This document shows positions 1 to 7,570 of a DNA stretch of 32,764 bases, piece after piece; position 1 is the first letter of the stretch, and every line of letters begins with the position of its first letter. A program made the position numbers and the translations under genes. Origin of the DNA: JAAYQU01 sp037441445 (GTDB taxonomy: Bacteria > Bacteroidota > Bacteroidia > Bacteroidales > Salinivirgaceae); assembly GCA_037441445.1 (NCBI GenBank), contig JBBISE010000023.1, forward strand, positions 1 through 32,764, given 5' to 3'. The notes below the pieces were generated by a model. It was given only the letters and a program-made list of their open reading frames with translations, searched no databases and was not told where the DNA came from.

Positions 1-76
1 AAAGTCGGGAAATCTTAAACTTTACACCCAACAACGTGGTGAAACTTTACAACTACTAATTTGAAAAAACAGTATT

Positions 77-532
77 ATGACATTTGAAGAAAAAATAAAC
101 GACCTGATAAAAGAGGCCATGAAAGCCAAAGAACGTGAACGGCTTGAAGCCCTGCGGGCAATTAAATCGGGAATTATACTTGAAAGGACCAAAGAAGGAG
201 CCACAGGCGAAATTACCGAAGACACCTTTACAAAAATGATCCAAAAAATGGTGAAACAGCGCGATGAATCGGCCACCATCTATCGTCAGCAAAACCGTCC
301 CGAGTTGGCGGAGAAAGAAGAATTCGAGGCAACGGTAATGCGCGGGTTTCTGCCAAAGCAAATGAGTGCCGAAGAGCTCGAAGCAGCTATCAAGGCAATT
401 ATTGCTGAGGTTGGCGCCCAAGGAATGAAAGACATGGGAAAAGTAATGGGAAAAGCAACGGCCTCCCTCGCAGGGAAAGCGGATGGTAAAATGGTTGCTG
501 ACACGGTAAAAAGAATCTTGGCAGGAAATTAA
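77..532 (+). CDS. yqeY: GatB/YqeY domain protein
   Basis: A 151-residue cytosolic protein matching the YqeY family in length and pattern. It has an N-terminal helical half with the LxALRAIKS stretch and a charged RQRDESATIYRQ-type helix. Its C-terminal half is the small GatB-tail-like domain, with the GMKDMGKVMG motif near residues 115-124. YqeY resembles the tRNA-binding tail of the amidotransferase subunit GatB, but its cellular role is not established; a link to tRNA or aminoacyl-tRNA handling is only inferred from the fold. In Bacteroidota yqeY often follows ftsZ, but the few bases upstream here do not show a recognisable FtsZ tail. It converges on the GNAT gene at 705. Confidence 0.92.
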   Translation: MTFEEKINDLIKEAMKAKERERLEALRAIKSGIILERTKEGATGEITEDTFTKMIQKMVKQRDESATIYRQQNRPELAEKEEFEATVMRGFLPKQMSAEELEAAIKAIIAEVGAQGMKDMGKVMGKATASLAGKADGKMVADTVKRILAGN

Positions 533-550
533 TCCCGTAGAAAAACCTGT

Positions 551-581
551 CAAGCAAAACTTTCTAAAAATACTTTGCTTG
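551..581 (+). terminator. Possible terminator hairpin between yqeY and the GNAT gene
   Basis: A perfect 8-base inverted repeat (CAAGCAAA at 551-558, TTTGCTTG at 574-581) with a 15-base loop lies 19 bases after the yqeY stop. A T-rich stretch follows on the plus strand, and a run of five T follows on the minus strand a few bases beyond. It could serve both convergent genes. The stem is short and AT-rich, so this is tentative. Confidence 0.35.
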
Positions 582-704
582 TTTATTGTTTATGGGTTGA
601 ATATCTAATGCAAATTGCATTGGATCACGTACATAGTTTTGTTGCACTTTTTACGAAACAGGATGATCGTGACAACCTGTCCAAACGATATTCAAATCAT
701 TGTA

Positions 705-1193
705 CTATCCCAACTGTTTAATAAAAAACGCCTTGTCGTCACCGGGAGCGTAAAAATCGCGAATGGTGGCTTCCCATTGGTAGCCGCAACGTAAATAGAA
801 TTGTCGGGTACTTTCATACTGGGGTTTACCGCTGGTTTCGGCAATCAGTAGCTTTCCGCCCTGATGTTTGACAAACTCCTCGGTTTTTACTATCAGCTTC
901 TTCCCCAGTCCATCTCGTTGGTAATCTTTGCCAACTACAATCCAGTACAAATCCCACGAATGTTCTGAACCGGGAATTCTGCCAAAACAGGTAAAACCGG
1001 CCGGGACACCGTCGAGCTGGGCCACCAGCCATAAATATCCACTATCGGGTTTAGTTAAGGTCTCGGTTACTAACTCCTCTACAATTTCTACCTCTTCGGC
1101 ATTGAAAAATCCGGTCGATTGGGTTAATTGAGCAAGAACCTGAATATCAGTTTCGGTTACGCTGTCTCGGTATTGAATAGTTGGGGAGATCAT
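705..1193 (-). CDS. GNAT family N-acetyltransferase, last gene of the aminomutase/ATP-grasp cassette
   Basis: A 162-residue GNAT acyltransferase. The acetyl-CoA pyrophosphate-binding motif A is QRDGLG at residues 92-97 following the beta-4 strand DLYWIVVG. Motif B appears as the ESTRQFYLRCGY segment around 127-138. It should transfer an acetyl (or other acyl) group from CoA to an amine. It lies 11 bases downstream of the second ATP-grasp gene on the same strand and closes a four-gene unit with a lysine 2,3-aminomutase homologue, so an amino group of the cassette's product is the inferred substrate. It is far shorter than the characterised beta-lysine acetyltransferase AblB and should not be called that. 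GNAT membership is certain; the substrate is unknown. Confidence 0.85.
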   Translation of the reverse strand: MISPTIQYRDSVTETDIQVLAQLTQSTGFFNAEEVEIVEELVTETLTKPDSGYLWLVAQLDGVPAGFTCFGRIPGSEHSWDLYWIVVGKDYQRDGLGKKLIVKTEEFVKHQGGKLLIAETSGKPQYESTRQFYLRCGYQWEATIRDFYAPGDDKAFFIKQLG

Positions 1194-1204
1194 AACGGTT
1201 GGCT

Positions 1205-2155
1205 CTAATTTAAATCGTTTACAATGTTTGAAATGGCTCTGGTAACCTCAATTCCTGTTTGATGTAGCGCAGCAATAAAGCCACTATCAGGGCTGATACA
1301 AGGATTGGGGTTTACCTCAAGCACAAAAGGATTTCCGGCGGCATCAAGACGAATGTCAACGCGGGCGTAGCCTTTAAGTTTGAATGCCTCCCAGCAATCA
1401 GTACAAATTTTGTTCAGAAGATTATGCAAATCGGGTTTCAGATTAGGAAACTCCCTGACCGTGTTTTTATACTCGAAGCTATCGGGGTTCCACTTGGCCG
1501 TGTAACCCACTATTTTGGGTTTACCTGGTTCGTAGTTTGTAAATACAATCTCGGCTGGATTTAACACCTTCGGCCCTTTTTCGGAACACAAAATGCTGAT
1601 ATTAAACTCGCGGCCATCAATGTACTCCTCGACAAAAAAACGGGAAAAATCCAGTTCCTTCGCTTTTTCCCTCAGGGTTTTGCCATCGACCACCGATGCC
1701 TCGTCAAGGTAGAGCGAGCCGTCTTCCCAAACAGGTTTTATTATGTATTGGCTGGCAGGCTTAATTTCATTCAGGCTTTTTTCCAAAATAGAAGAAGGTG
1801 TTGGTATTTCATGATAGCGCATTATTTTTTTTGCCACCGTTTTGTTTGATGTCACAAACGTGGATTCATACGATGATCCTGTGTAAGGAATTTTCATTAC
1901 ATCGAGCAATGCAGGAACGAAGGCTATCAATTCACCTTGGTTATTAATGCTTTCAACAAGGTTAAAAACAGCGTCAACCTTGGCAGTAAGCAGTTGATCA
2001 TGCAATTCTTTTAAGTTTAACGAGACTTCCATGGAAAGAACTTCGTGCTGCAATTCTACCAAGGCATTGCGCACCAAATCTACCTGGTCTAATACATCCG
2101 CTTCATCGGCAGCAGCGTTCTCGGAAAGTTGGTTGTAAAGGATAGCTATTTTCAT
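1205..2155 (-). CDS. D-Ala-D-Ala ligase-like ATP-grasp enzyme (second of a pair)
   Basis: A 316-residue ATP-grasp ligase related to D-alanine-D-alanine ligase. The N-terminal Rossmann-like part starts MKIAILYNQL, with the YTGSS turn at 91-95. The ATP-binding lysine is in IIKPVWEDGS near 138-146 and VEEYIDGREFNI at 175-186. The Mg/phosphate cluster RVD lies at 265-267 and the E-x-N pair is E280 and N282, within EVNPNPCISPDSGF. Known relatives couple a carboxylate to an amine through an acyl phosphate with ATP hydrolysis. The NPNPCISPDSGF end differs from true Ddl, so cell-wall D-Ala-D-Ala synthesis is unlikely. The start is 14 bases after its neighbour's stop. Substrates are not known; a beta-amino acid or peptide is inferred from context. 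Confidence 0.85.
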   Translation of the reverse strand: MKIAILYNQLSENAAADEADVLDQVDLVRNALVELQHEVLSMEVSLNLKELHDQLLTAKVDAVFNLVESINNQGELIAFVPALLDVMKIPYTGSSYESTFVTSNKTVAKKIMRYHEIPTPSSILEKSLNEIKPASQYIIKPVWEDGSLYLDEASVVDGKTLREKAKELDFSRFFVEEYIDGREFNISILCSEKGPKVLNPAEIVFTNYEPGKPKIVGYTAKWNPDSFEYKNTVREFPNLKPDLHNLLNKICTDCWEAFKLKGYARVDIRLDAAGNPFVLEVNPNPCISPDSGFIAALHQTGIEVTRAISNIVNDLN

Positions 2156-2169
2156 TTTCTTTGATCAAT

Positions 2170-3144
2170 CTATTTTATCCGGGCTGTTGCGGATGTTACA
2201 ATCTTATTAATAAGGGTTTTATAGTCAACGCCGTGCATTCGTGACAGGATGGGCAGGTCGCTGTCAATGGGGTTTAATCCAGCCAGTGGATTGATTTCAA
2301 TAAAAACGGGTTTGTCGTGTTTGTCGAGCCGGATATCGACCCGTCCGGCATCACGACACCCAAGTGATTTATAAGCAGTTAACGCCTGATAAGCGATTTC
2401 GGCAGCAATGGGCTCGTGGCAGGGTTTGTAGGTAACAAGTTCCTGATAATGAGCTTTGGTTTCGTAATTGTAAATACGATCGCCATGAGGATTGTTGAAT
2501 ACAATTTCAATTATCCCAATGACCTCGGCTTTCTCGTCAGTACCCCAGATTCCAACGGTGAACTCCCGACCGGGTAACAATTCTTCAGCTAAAACAGGTT
2601 GTTTAAACTCCGCTAAAAGATTATTGGCCAATTCGGTCAGTTCTACCAGACTGTTCGCTGTTGATTTTCCCCTGATGCCTTTTCCTGTTCCCTCAGCAAT
2701 GGGTTTCAGAAACAGGGGAAATTCGAACGAGTTGTTCTTCAAATCACGACTGTCTTTTATTTCGGTAAAATGTCCAACCCGAACACCATGGCGGCTTAGA
2801 ATGCTTTTGGTTGCAGCCTTGTCGAGGGTTAATGCCATAAGAAACGAATCTGAAAACGTAAACGGAATGTTCCATGCTTCAAGCAATGCCGGGACTTGGG
2901 CCTCGCGGCCTTTACCTCGCAATCCCTCGGCAATGTTAAACACCAAATCCCAACGTTTACCGGCAGCCAGAGCTTTGGTCAGTTCAAAAATATTTCCTAT
3001 GCGCTCTGTCGTGTAGCCCAGTTCATTTAATGTTGTTTCAATAGCAGCGACAGTTTCTTCAGAATCAAATTCAGCTACTTCCTCGGGGCTATAGCCCATT
3101 TGCAAGTATGTCGATTTTAGGTCGTATGTAAGTCCAATAATCAT
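2170..3144 (-). CDS. D-Ala-D-Ala ligase-like ATP-grasp enzyme (first of a pair)
   Basis: A 324-residue ATP-grasp ligase when started at MIIGLTYDLK. An in-frame start at 3207 would add 21 basic residues with no family resemblance. The N-terminus carries the GLTYDLKSTYL block followed by SPEEVAEFDSEET, typical of a Ddl-like subfamily. The ATP-binding lysine is in LFLKPIAEGTGKG at 144-156, then AEELLPGREFTVGIWG at 186-201. The metal site is RVD at 268-270 with E283 and N285 in FIEINPLAGLNP. The family forms amide bonds using ATP. It differs in its active-site end from the adjoining ligase (INPLAGLNPIDSD here, VNPNPCISPDSG there), so the two probably act on different substrates in sequence rather than being duplicates. 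Substrate unknown. Confidence 0.84.
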   Translation of the reverse strand: MIIGLTYDLKSTYLQMGYSPEEVAEFDSEETVAAIETTLNELGYTTERIGNIFELTKALAAGKRWDLVFNIAEGLRGKGREAQVPALLEAWNIPFTFSDSFLMALTLDKAATKSILSRHGVRVGHFTEIKDSRDLKNNSFEFPLFLKPIAEGTGKGIRGKSTANSLVELTELANNLLAEFKQPVLAEELLPGREFTVGIWGTDEKAEVIGIIEIVFNNPHGDRIYNYETKAHYQELVTYKPCHEPIAAEIAYQALTAYKSLGCRDAGRVDIRLDKHDKPVFIEINPLAGLNPIDSDLPILSRMHGVDYKTLINKIVTSATARIK

Positions 3145-3223
3145 CTTTTTGACATTATTGTAGCCCCCTGCCTTTCTCTTAATTTGAAGGAAAAGCAGGG
3201 GATTCAATTAAATGAATATTTTA

Positions 3224-4483
3224 TTATCCTTGAACACAATCGGGGTAGCGATACGTCTTGTTCTCAAAGTTGCGCAACACGACGTCTCCGTTTTCGTTTC
3301 CCTTGTAATAATCAGGAATAAGGGGTATTTTTCCCCCTCCTCCGGGAGCGTCTATCACGTAATGCGGAACTGCGTATCCCGATGTATGACCACGAAGGTT
3401 TTCAATTATCTCAATCCCTTTACTGACAGGGGTTCTGAAATGCTCCGAACCAGGAATGGGATCGCATTGATACATGTAGTAAGGGCGAACACGGAAGGTC
3501 AACAATTTCTGAAACAGTTTTTTCATGGTTTCAGCATTGTCGTTTATATTTCTAAGCAAAACCGTTTGGCTTCCTAAGGGAATGCCTGCATTGGACAGGC
3601 GTTCGCATGCCTGTTTTACTTCGGGTGTTAGCTCATTGGGGTGAGTAAAATGGATACTCATTAAAAGCGGATGGTATCGCTTAAGGATACGAACCAGCGA
3701 TGTCGTTATACGTTGTGGCAACACAACGGGAACTTTCGTACCGATTCGAATAATTTCAACATGAGGAATGTTGCGCAATTCGGACAAAAGATATTCTATT
3801 TGATAATCTTCGTATGTCAGAAAATCCCCACCAGATACCAACACATCTCGTACTTCGGGATGCTGTGCAATGTAGTGCAGGGCTTTGTGCCAGATTTGGG
3901 TTCCGGCATTGTGGTTATGTTTGGCTACAATGTGCGAGCGGGTGCAGTACCGGCAATACGCCGCGCAACTGTCCGTAGAAAGCAGCAAAACCCTGTCGGG
4001 ATAACGGTGTACAAGACCCTCGACAGGCATGTCGTGTTCTTCGGCCAAGGGATCAGATTTTTCTCCGTAATGACGAATTAACTCCTTGTCTGAGGGAATC
4101 ATGCTCAACCCAATAGGATCCAAAGGGTCTGCAAAATTTATCAGCGAAGCATAGTAAGGAGTAATCCTTAAGGGTAGCTGAAGGCTATTTTGTACAATGA
4201 TTTCTCCAGCCCGTGTGGAAAATTTGGAATTTAACTGTTCAATGGAGGAGATGGTGTTGGCCATTTGCCAATGCCAGTCGTTCCAATCGGCATGTGAGAC
4301 TTGAGGGTAGTGTTTTTTTCGAAAATCGTTGGTGGTTTTGCCGTTCGAAAACAGGTCACGTTTTCGTTTAACAGTCATCTTTTGGTCGATGGCACATGCC
4401 TCCGCGGAGTTTAGTTTTAGTGGAGGTTCGTCGCTTTCGTTCATTTCGGCCATTGTGTTGGCCGCAAATAGGCTTGTTTCCAT
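3224..4483 (-). CDS. Lysine 2,3-aminomutase-type radical SAM/PLP enzyme
   Basis: A 419-residue KamA-family protein. The radical SAM cluster motif is C173-x3-C177-x2-C180, followed by R182, which matches the carboxylate-binding arginine of clostridial lysine 2,3-aminomutase. The PLP lysine is K385 in DAPGGGGK. Two aspartates that hold the lysine side-chain amine in the clostridial enzyme are present as D341 and D378, at the same spacings (161 from the last cysteine, 37 apart). Glutamate 2,3-aminomutase carries other residues there. The expected reaction is L-lysine to L-beta-lysine. Unusual points are an N-terminal extension of about 35-48 residues and a tail about 45 residues shorter, which removes the zinc-binding cysteines. 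Internal start M36 (4378) is possible. It heads a four-gene minus-strand unit. Confidence 0.9.
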   Translation of the reverse strand: METSLFAANTMAEMNESDEPPLKLNSAEACAIDQKMTVKRKRDLFSNGKTTNDFRKKHYPQVSHADWNDWHWQMANTISSIEQLNSKFSTRAGEIIVQNSLQLPLRITPYYASLINFADPLDPIGLSMIPSDKELIRHYGEKSDPLAEEHDMPVEGLVHRYPDRVLLLSTDSCAAYCRYCTRSHIVAKHNHNAGTQIWHKALHYIAQHPEVRDVLVSGGDFLTYEDYQIEYLLSELRNIPHVEIIRIGTKVPVVLPQRITTSLVRILKRYHPLLMSIHFTHPNELTPEVKQACERLSNAGIPLGSQTVLLRNINDNAETMKKLFQKLLTFRVRPYYMYQCDPIPGSEHFRTPVSKGIEIIENLRGHTSGYAVPHYVIDAPGGGGKIPLIPDYYKGNENGDVVLRNFENKTYRYPDCVQG

Positions 4484-4514
4484 ATTGCGCTGTTTATCTG
4501 ATTTTTATATAATA

Positions 4515-4522
4515 CAAAAATA
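4515..4522 (-). promoter_or_regulatory. Bacteroidota-type -7 element upstream of the aminomutase cassette
   Basis: On the minus strand the sequence reads TATTTTTG, an exact fit to TAnnTTTG, ending 31 bases before the ATG at 4483. No TTG is found at the usual 19-21 base distance upstream, so only the -7 half is supported. If real, the leader is about 25 bases and the start at 4483 is favoured over the internal M36. Confidence 0.4.
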
Positions 4523-4761
4523 AGGGTTCAACGACCCTTAGAATTTGACACAATTATACGCACTGATTTGATAGGGTGTACTCGCAGAAAAAAAAATTTG
4601 ACGAAAAATATATCAACATGGAATTACTATATTTCCTTCGAATTAGCAAATAAGCATGTGTCTGATTATATGCAATATAGCAAGGCTTAACTTCCATAAA
4701 AAGAGTAAAAAAAAGGAAGTTGTTAACAAAACATGTTAATAATGAAAATTGTAATGACCGC

Positions 4762-5523
4762 CTACAATTCTTTGTCATTTTGCAACTGCCACAATTTAAG
4801 ATATTTAAGAAATGTGGCATAAGCGCTGATTTTACAGACAACGTATCCGTAAAAACCATCAAGAAAACCTAGTTTAAGAATAAAATCACGGAAAAACTTC
4901 CACTTTGGGAAAAACCAGATTTTAATAACAGAGCTCCTTTTCCCTCGTTCAAAAGCCACCCTGGCGGTGATATTGGTAAAATTATCGGCCTGTTTTGCAT
5001 GGGCAGTAATGGAATGGTAAGAGTAGTGTAAAAGATCACCCTTTAAAAATTGCTGTGTAGCATTAGTTTCTAAAATAAACTTGTCGTGGGGATTCAGGCC
5101 TCCCCATCTGCCTCTCCTGCTGTCCCAAAGACGCAGTTTCCGGTCGGGATACCAGCCACAATGATGGATCCAATGACCACAATAGTTGGTCAGGCGGTTG
5201 AAATAGTAACCATCGGCTTGCCAATCGTTTTTAACGCTCAAAATCGATTGACGCAACCGAGGACTCAACACCTCATCGGCGTCCAACGAAAGAACATGTG
5301 GAAATTGTGCAAAGGTTATAGCCCTGTTTTTCTGTTCGATATGACCATCGAAACGATGTTGAAAAAAACGGGCTCCATATTGCTTGCAGATATCCTCAGT
5401 TTTGTCTGTAGAAAAGCTGTCCAGAACTACAATATCGTCGGCAATGCCTTGTACTGATTCTAAGCAACGTCCTATGTTTCTTTCTTCGTTATAGGTAATT
5501 ATGACAACAGTGATTGGTATCAT
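4762..5523 (-). CDS. Family 2 glycosyltransferase (LPS core type)
   Basis: A 253-residue GT-A fold glycosyltransferase. It starts with the nucleotide-sugar binding strand ITVVIITYNEERNI, has D35 in VVLDSFSTD, and carries the metal-binding DAD motif at 81-83 in LSLDADEVLS. The C-terminal part with WHRGRWGG-like and HYSYHSITAH segments resembles the WaaE/KdtX group of lipopolysaccharide core beta-glycosyltransferases, and a hydrophobic tail may associate with the inner membrane. The likely role is adding a sugar to lipopolysaccharide or another surface glycan. It stands alone: the next gene on the strand begins 278 bases away, and parA is divergent. The sugar donor and acceptor cannot be told from the sequence. 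Confidence 0.85.
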   Translation of the reverse strand: MIPITVVIITYNEERNIGRCLESVQGIADDIVVLDSFSTDKTEDICKQYGARFFQHRFDGHIEQKNRAITFAQFPHVLSLDADEVLSPRLRQSILSVKNDWQADGYYFNRLTNYCGHWIHHCGWYPDRKLRLWDSRRGRWGGLNPHDKFILETNATQQFLKGDLLHYSYHSITAHAKQADNFTNITARVAFERGKRSSVIKIWFFPKWKFFRDFILKLGFLDGFYGYVVCKISAYATFLKYLKLWQLQNDKEL

Positions 5524-5537
5524 TGAGCTTTTTTTTA

Positions 5538-5545
5538 CAAAAGTA
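5538..5545 (-). promoter_or_regulatory. Possible -7 element for the glycosyltransferase gene
   Basis: Minus-strand TACTTTTG fits TAnnTTTG, 14 bases upstream of the ATG at 5523, which would leave a very short leader. No matching TTG is seen at the expected distance. Weak. Confidence 0.28.
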
Positions 5546-5788
5546 GAAAAAACAAAGAATTTTTTAACCCATCTATTCGTTTTTGGCAGGTTACTTTATC
5601 GTAAACGATTGTATAAAAAGGTTTCAGCGTTTATGCATTTTGGGTCGTCAAAAACATTTATGAACAATTCTTAAACCCTTCCGACCATACAAAAAAAAAT
5701 GCTTAACTTGCAGCCCGAATTTACCGATAGAATAAAGTACATTTATTTGCCGGTTTTCAGTCCAAAAAAACAACAAAAACCTCATAAT

Positions 5789-6565
5789 ATGGCAAAAGTC
5801 ATAGCATTAGCAAACCAGAAAGGTGGAGTAGGCAAAACCACAACAGCAATAAATTTGGCTGCCAGCATGGCAGTACTCGAAAAGAAAATATTGCTGATTG
5901 ATGCAGATCCGCAGGCAAATGCCACTTCTGGTTTTGGATTTGATGTACGAAGCATCAAATCAAGCATCTACGAGTGTGTAATTGAGAACATGGATCCTCG
6001 CGATATCATGCTTGAAACGGAAATCGAAGGGCTTAAACTAATTCCGTCAAATATTGACCTGGTGGGTGCCGAAATCGAGATTTTACAACTCCCAAACCGC
6101 GAGTATCTTTTGAAAGGGGTCATCAGTAAATTCCAGCATGAATTCGATTATATCCTTATAGACTGCTCTCCTTCACTGGGTTTAATTACACTAAACGCTC
6201 TCACAGCAGCCGACTCGGTGATTATTCCCGTACAGTGCGAATATTTTGCACTCGAAGGATTGGGCAAATTACTAAATACCATTAAAATTGTACAGTCAAA
6301 ATTAAACGAATCACTCGAGATAGAGGGTTTCCTTCTGACCATGTACGATTCCCGCCTGCGTTTGGGAAATCAGGTAGTTGAAGAAGTCAAAAGCCATTTC
6401 GATAATATGGTTTTTGAAACCATCATTCAACGAAACGTGAAACTTAGCGAGGCACCAAGCTACGGTAAGCCCATCATTCTATATGATGCAAATAGCAACG
6501 GTTCACTGAATTACCTTAACCTTGCAAAAGAATTGATTCAAAAAAACGAAGCACCAAAAGCGTAA
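5789..6565 (+). CDS. parA: ParA/Soj chromosome partitioning ATPase
   Basis: A 258-residue ParA family ATPase. The deviant Walker A motif KGGVGKTT lies at residues 11-18, with the signature lysine K11, and Walker A' follows in LLIDADPQANAT. Walker B appears in DYILIDCSPSLG. The length and absence of an N-terminal DNA-binding domain indicate chromosomal (Soj-type) ParA. It binds DNA non-specifically as an ATP dimer and is displaced by ParB to move origins apart. The start is set at ATG 5789 because MAKVIALANQKGG is the family's N-terminus; an in-frame ATG at 5699 would add 30 unrelated residues. parB follows 89 bases downstream, so both probably share a transcript. Confidence 0.96.
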   Translation: MAKVIALANQKGGVGKTTTAINLAASMAVLEKKILLIDADPQANATSGFGFDVRSIKSSIYECVIENMDPRDIMLETEIEGLKLIPSNIDLVGAEIEILQLPNREYLLKGVISKFQHEFDYILIDCSPSLGLITLNALTAADSVIIPVQCEYFALEGLGKLLNTIKIVQSKLNESLEIEGFLLTMYDSRLRLGNQVVEEVKSHFDNMVFETIIQRNVKLSEAPSYGKPIILYDANSNGSLNYLNLAKELIQKNEAPKA

Positions 6566-6654
6566 ACATTCGCAGGATCGATATAGAGCATTAACTGTTT
6601 ACTAGTGAGTCAGATAGAAAATTCAGGTGACGAAAAACGGAAAATAATAGCAAA

Positions 6655-7563
6655 ATGAATATGATGGCAAAAAAAAATGCTTTGGGACGGGGATTAGGAG
6701 CACTTATTGAGGAAGCCCCCAGAGCTCACCAACCTGTTCAAAGCAGTTCGGTGTTTGAAATAGCCCTCGATCAGATTGATGTAAATCCTTATCAGCCAAG
6801 AACATCCTTTGATGAAGAGGCACTAAACGATTTGGCGGCTTCCATCAAGGAATTGGGAATAATTCAACCCATTACGGTTCGAAAAACAGACAACGGACGA
6901 TTCCAGATTATTTCAGGAGAAAGGCGCACACGTGCGGCACGTTTAGCCGGATTAAAAGCAATCCCAGCCTATGTCAGGGAGGCCAATGATCAGGGCATGT
7001 TGGAAATGGCCCTGGTCGAGAATATTCAACGTCAGGATTTGGATTCTATCGAGATTGCAATTTCTTACCAACGTCTGCTCGAGGAATGTAACCTGACCCA
7101 GGAATTGCTCAGCGAACGAGTTGGCAAAAGCCGCCAAACCATTGGTAACCACTTGCGTTTGCTGCGTTTGCCAGCCGAGATACAAAAAGGAATACGCTTT
7201 GGCGTCATTTCCATGGGACATGCAAGAACCCTGATTACCATCGAAGACAAAGAACTCCAGTTACAAATTTTCGAAGAAATAATAACGAAAGACTTATCTG
7301 TCAGACAGGTTGAGGAAAGGATCCGACAAATTCAATCAGGCGGGGAGTTTACAACAACGGCACCTGAAAAAAACACACAACCAAAACAGCCAAGCGAATT
7401 GTCTGAAGAATACGAGAAACTTCAGGAATTCCTTACAGGCAGATTCCAGTCTCCCATTGAATTGAAAAGAAACACCAGTGGTAAAGGAAAAATTATTATT
7501 CATTTCCGCAATAACACCGAGTTGGAGAGAATTTTAGGATTGTTTGAAAATTTAAATTCCTGA
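6655..7563 (+). CDS. parB: ParB/Spo0J centromere-binding CTPase
   Basis: A 302-residue ParB. It begins with the ALGRGLGALIEE segment (10-21) that contacts ParA in relatives. The CTP-binding N-terminal domain has IDVNPYQPR at 41-49 and the GERRTRAA box at 88-95. A central helix-turn-helix (about 148-172, TQELLSERVGKSRQTI) reads parS. The C-terminal dimerisation region lies after a charged linker near 225-245. It would load on parS sites and spread as a clamp. ATGs at 6655, 6661 and 6664 are all possible; MAKKNALGRGL from 6664 is closest to relatives. No parS-like palindrome was found in this window. Confidence 0.95.
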   Translation: MNMMAKKNALGRGLGALIEEAPRAHQPVQSSSVFEIALDQIDVNPYQPRTSFDEEALNDLAASIKELGIIQPITVRKTDNGRFQIISGERRTRAARLAGLKAIPAYVREANDQGMLEMALVENIQRQDLDSIEIAISYQRLLEECNLTQELLSERVGKSRQTIGNHLRLLRLPAEIQKGIRFGVISMGHARTLITIEDKELQLQIFEEIITKDLSVRQVEERIRQIQSGGEFTTTAPEKNTQPKQPSELSEEYEKLQEFLTGRFQSPIELKRNTSGKGKIIIHFRNNTELERILGLFENLNS

Positions 7564-7570
7564 CCTGATT

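Noticed and set aside
1..64. Possible 3' end of an upstream gene (two frames are open to stops at 57-59 and 62-64)
   Set aside because: About 20 codons in either frame, with no recognisable family tail (no FtsZ-like ending), so neither frame can be preferred.
2492..3016. 174-codon open frame on the plus strand inside the first ATP-grasp gene
   Set aside because: Antisense shadow of a well-supported gene; its translation has no family resemblance.
1205..3144. Calling the ATP-grasp pair ddl (D-alanine-D-alanine ligase for cell wall synthesis)
   Set aside because: Active-site end motifs differ from true Ddl, there are two dissimilar copies, and the neighbours are not mur genes.
4689..4721. Hairpin AACTTCC/GGAAGTT downstream of the glycosyltransferase
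   Set aside because: Only 7 base pairs, a 19-base A-rich loop, and no T-run after it on the minus strand; probably not a terminator.
4484..4761. Longest intergenic stretch checked for tRNA, small RNA or a small gene
   Set aside because: Only the aminomutase -7 element and the weak hairpin are supported; the rest is AT-rich without a convincing frame.
4554..4862. 102-codon minus-strand frame overlapping the end of the glycosyltransferase
   Set aside because: Different frame from a solid gene, AT-rich low-complexity translation, no family match.
5524..7563. Search for a parS site near parAB
   Set aside because: No TGTTnCACGTGnAACA-like palindrome seen here or at the few CACGTG occurrences elsewhere (about 15010 and 29513), whose flanks do not match.
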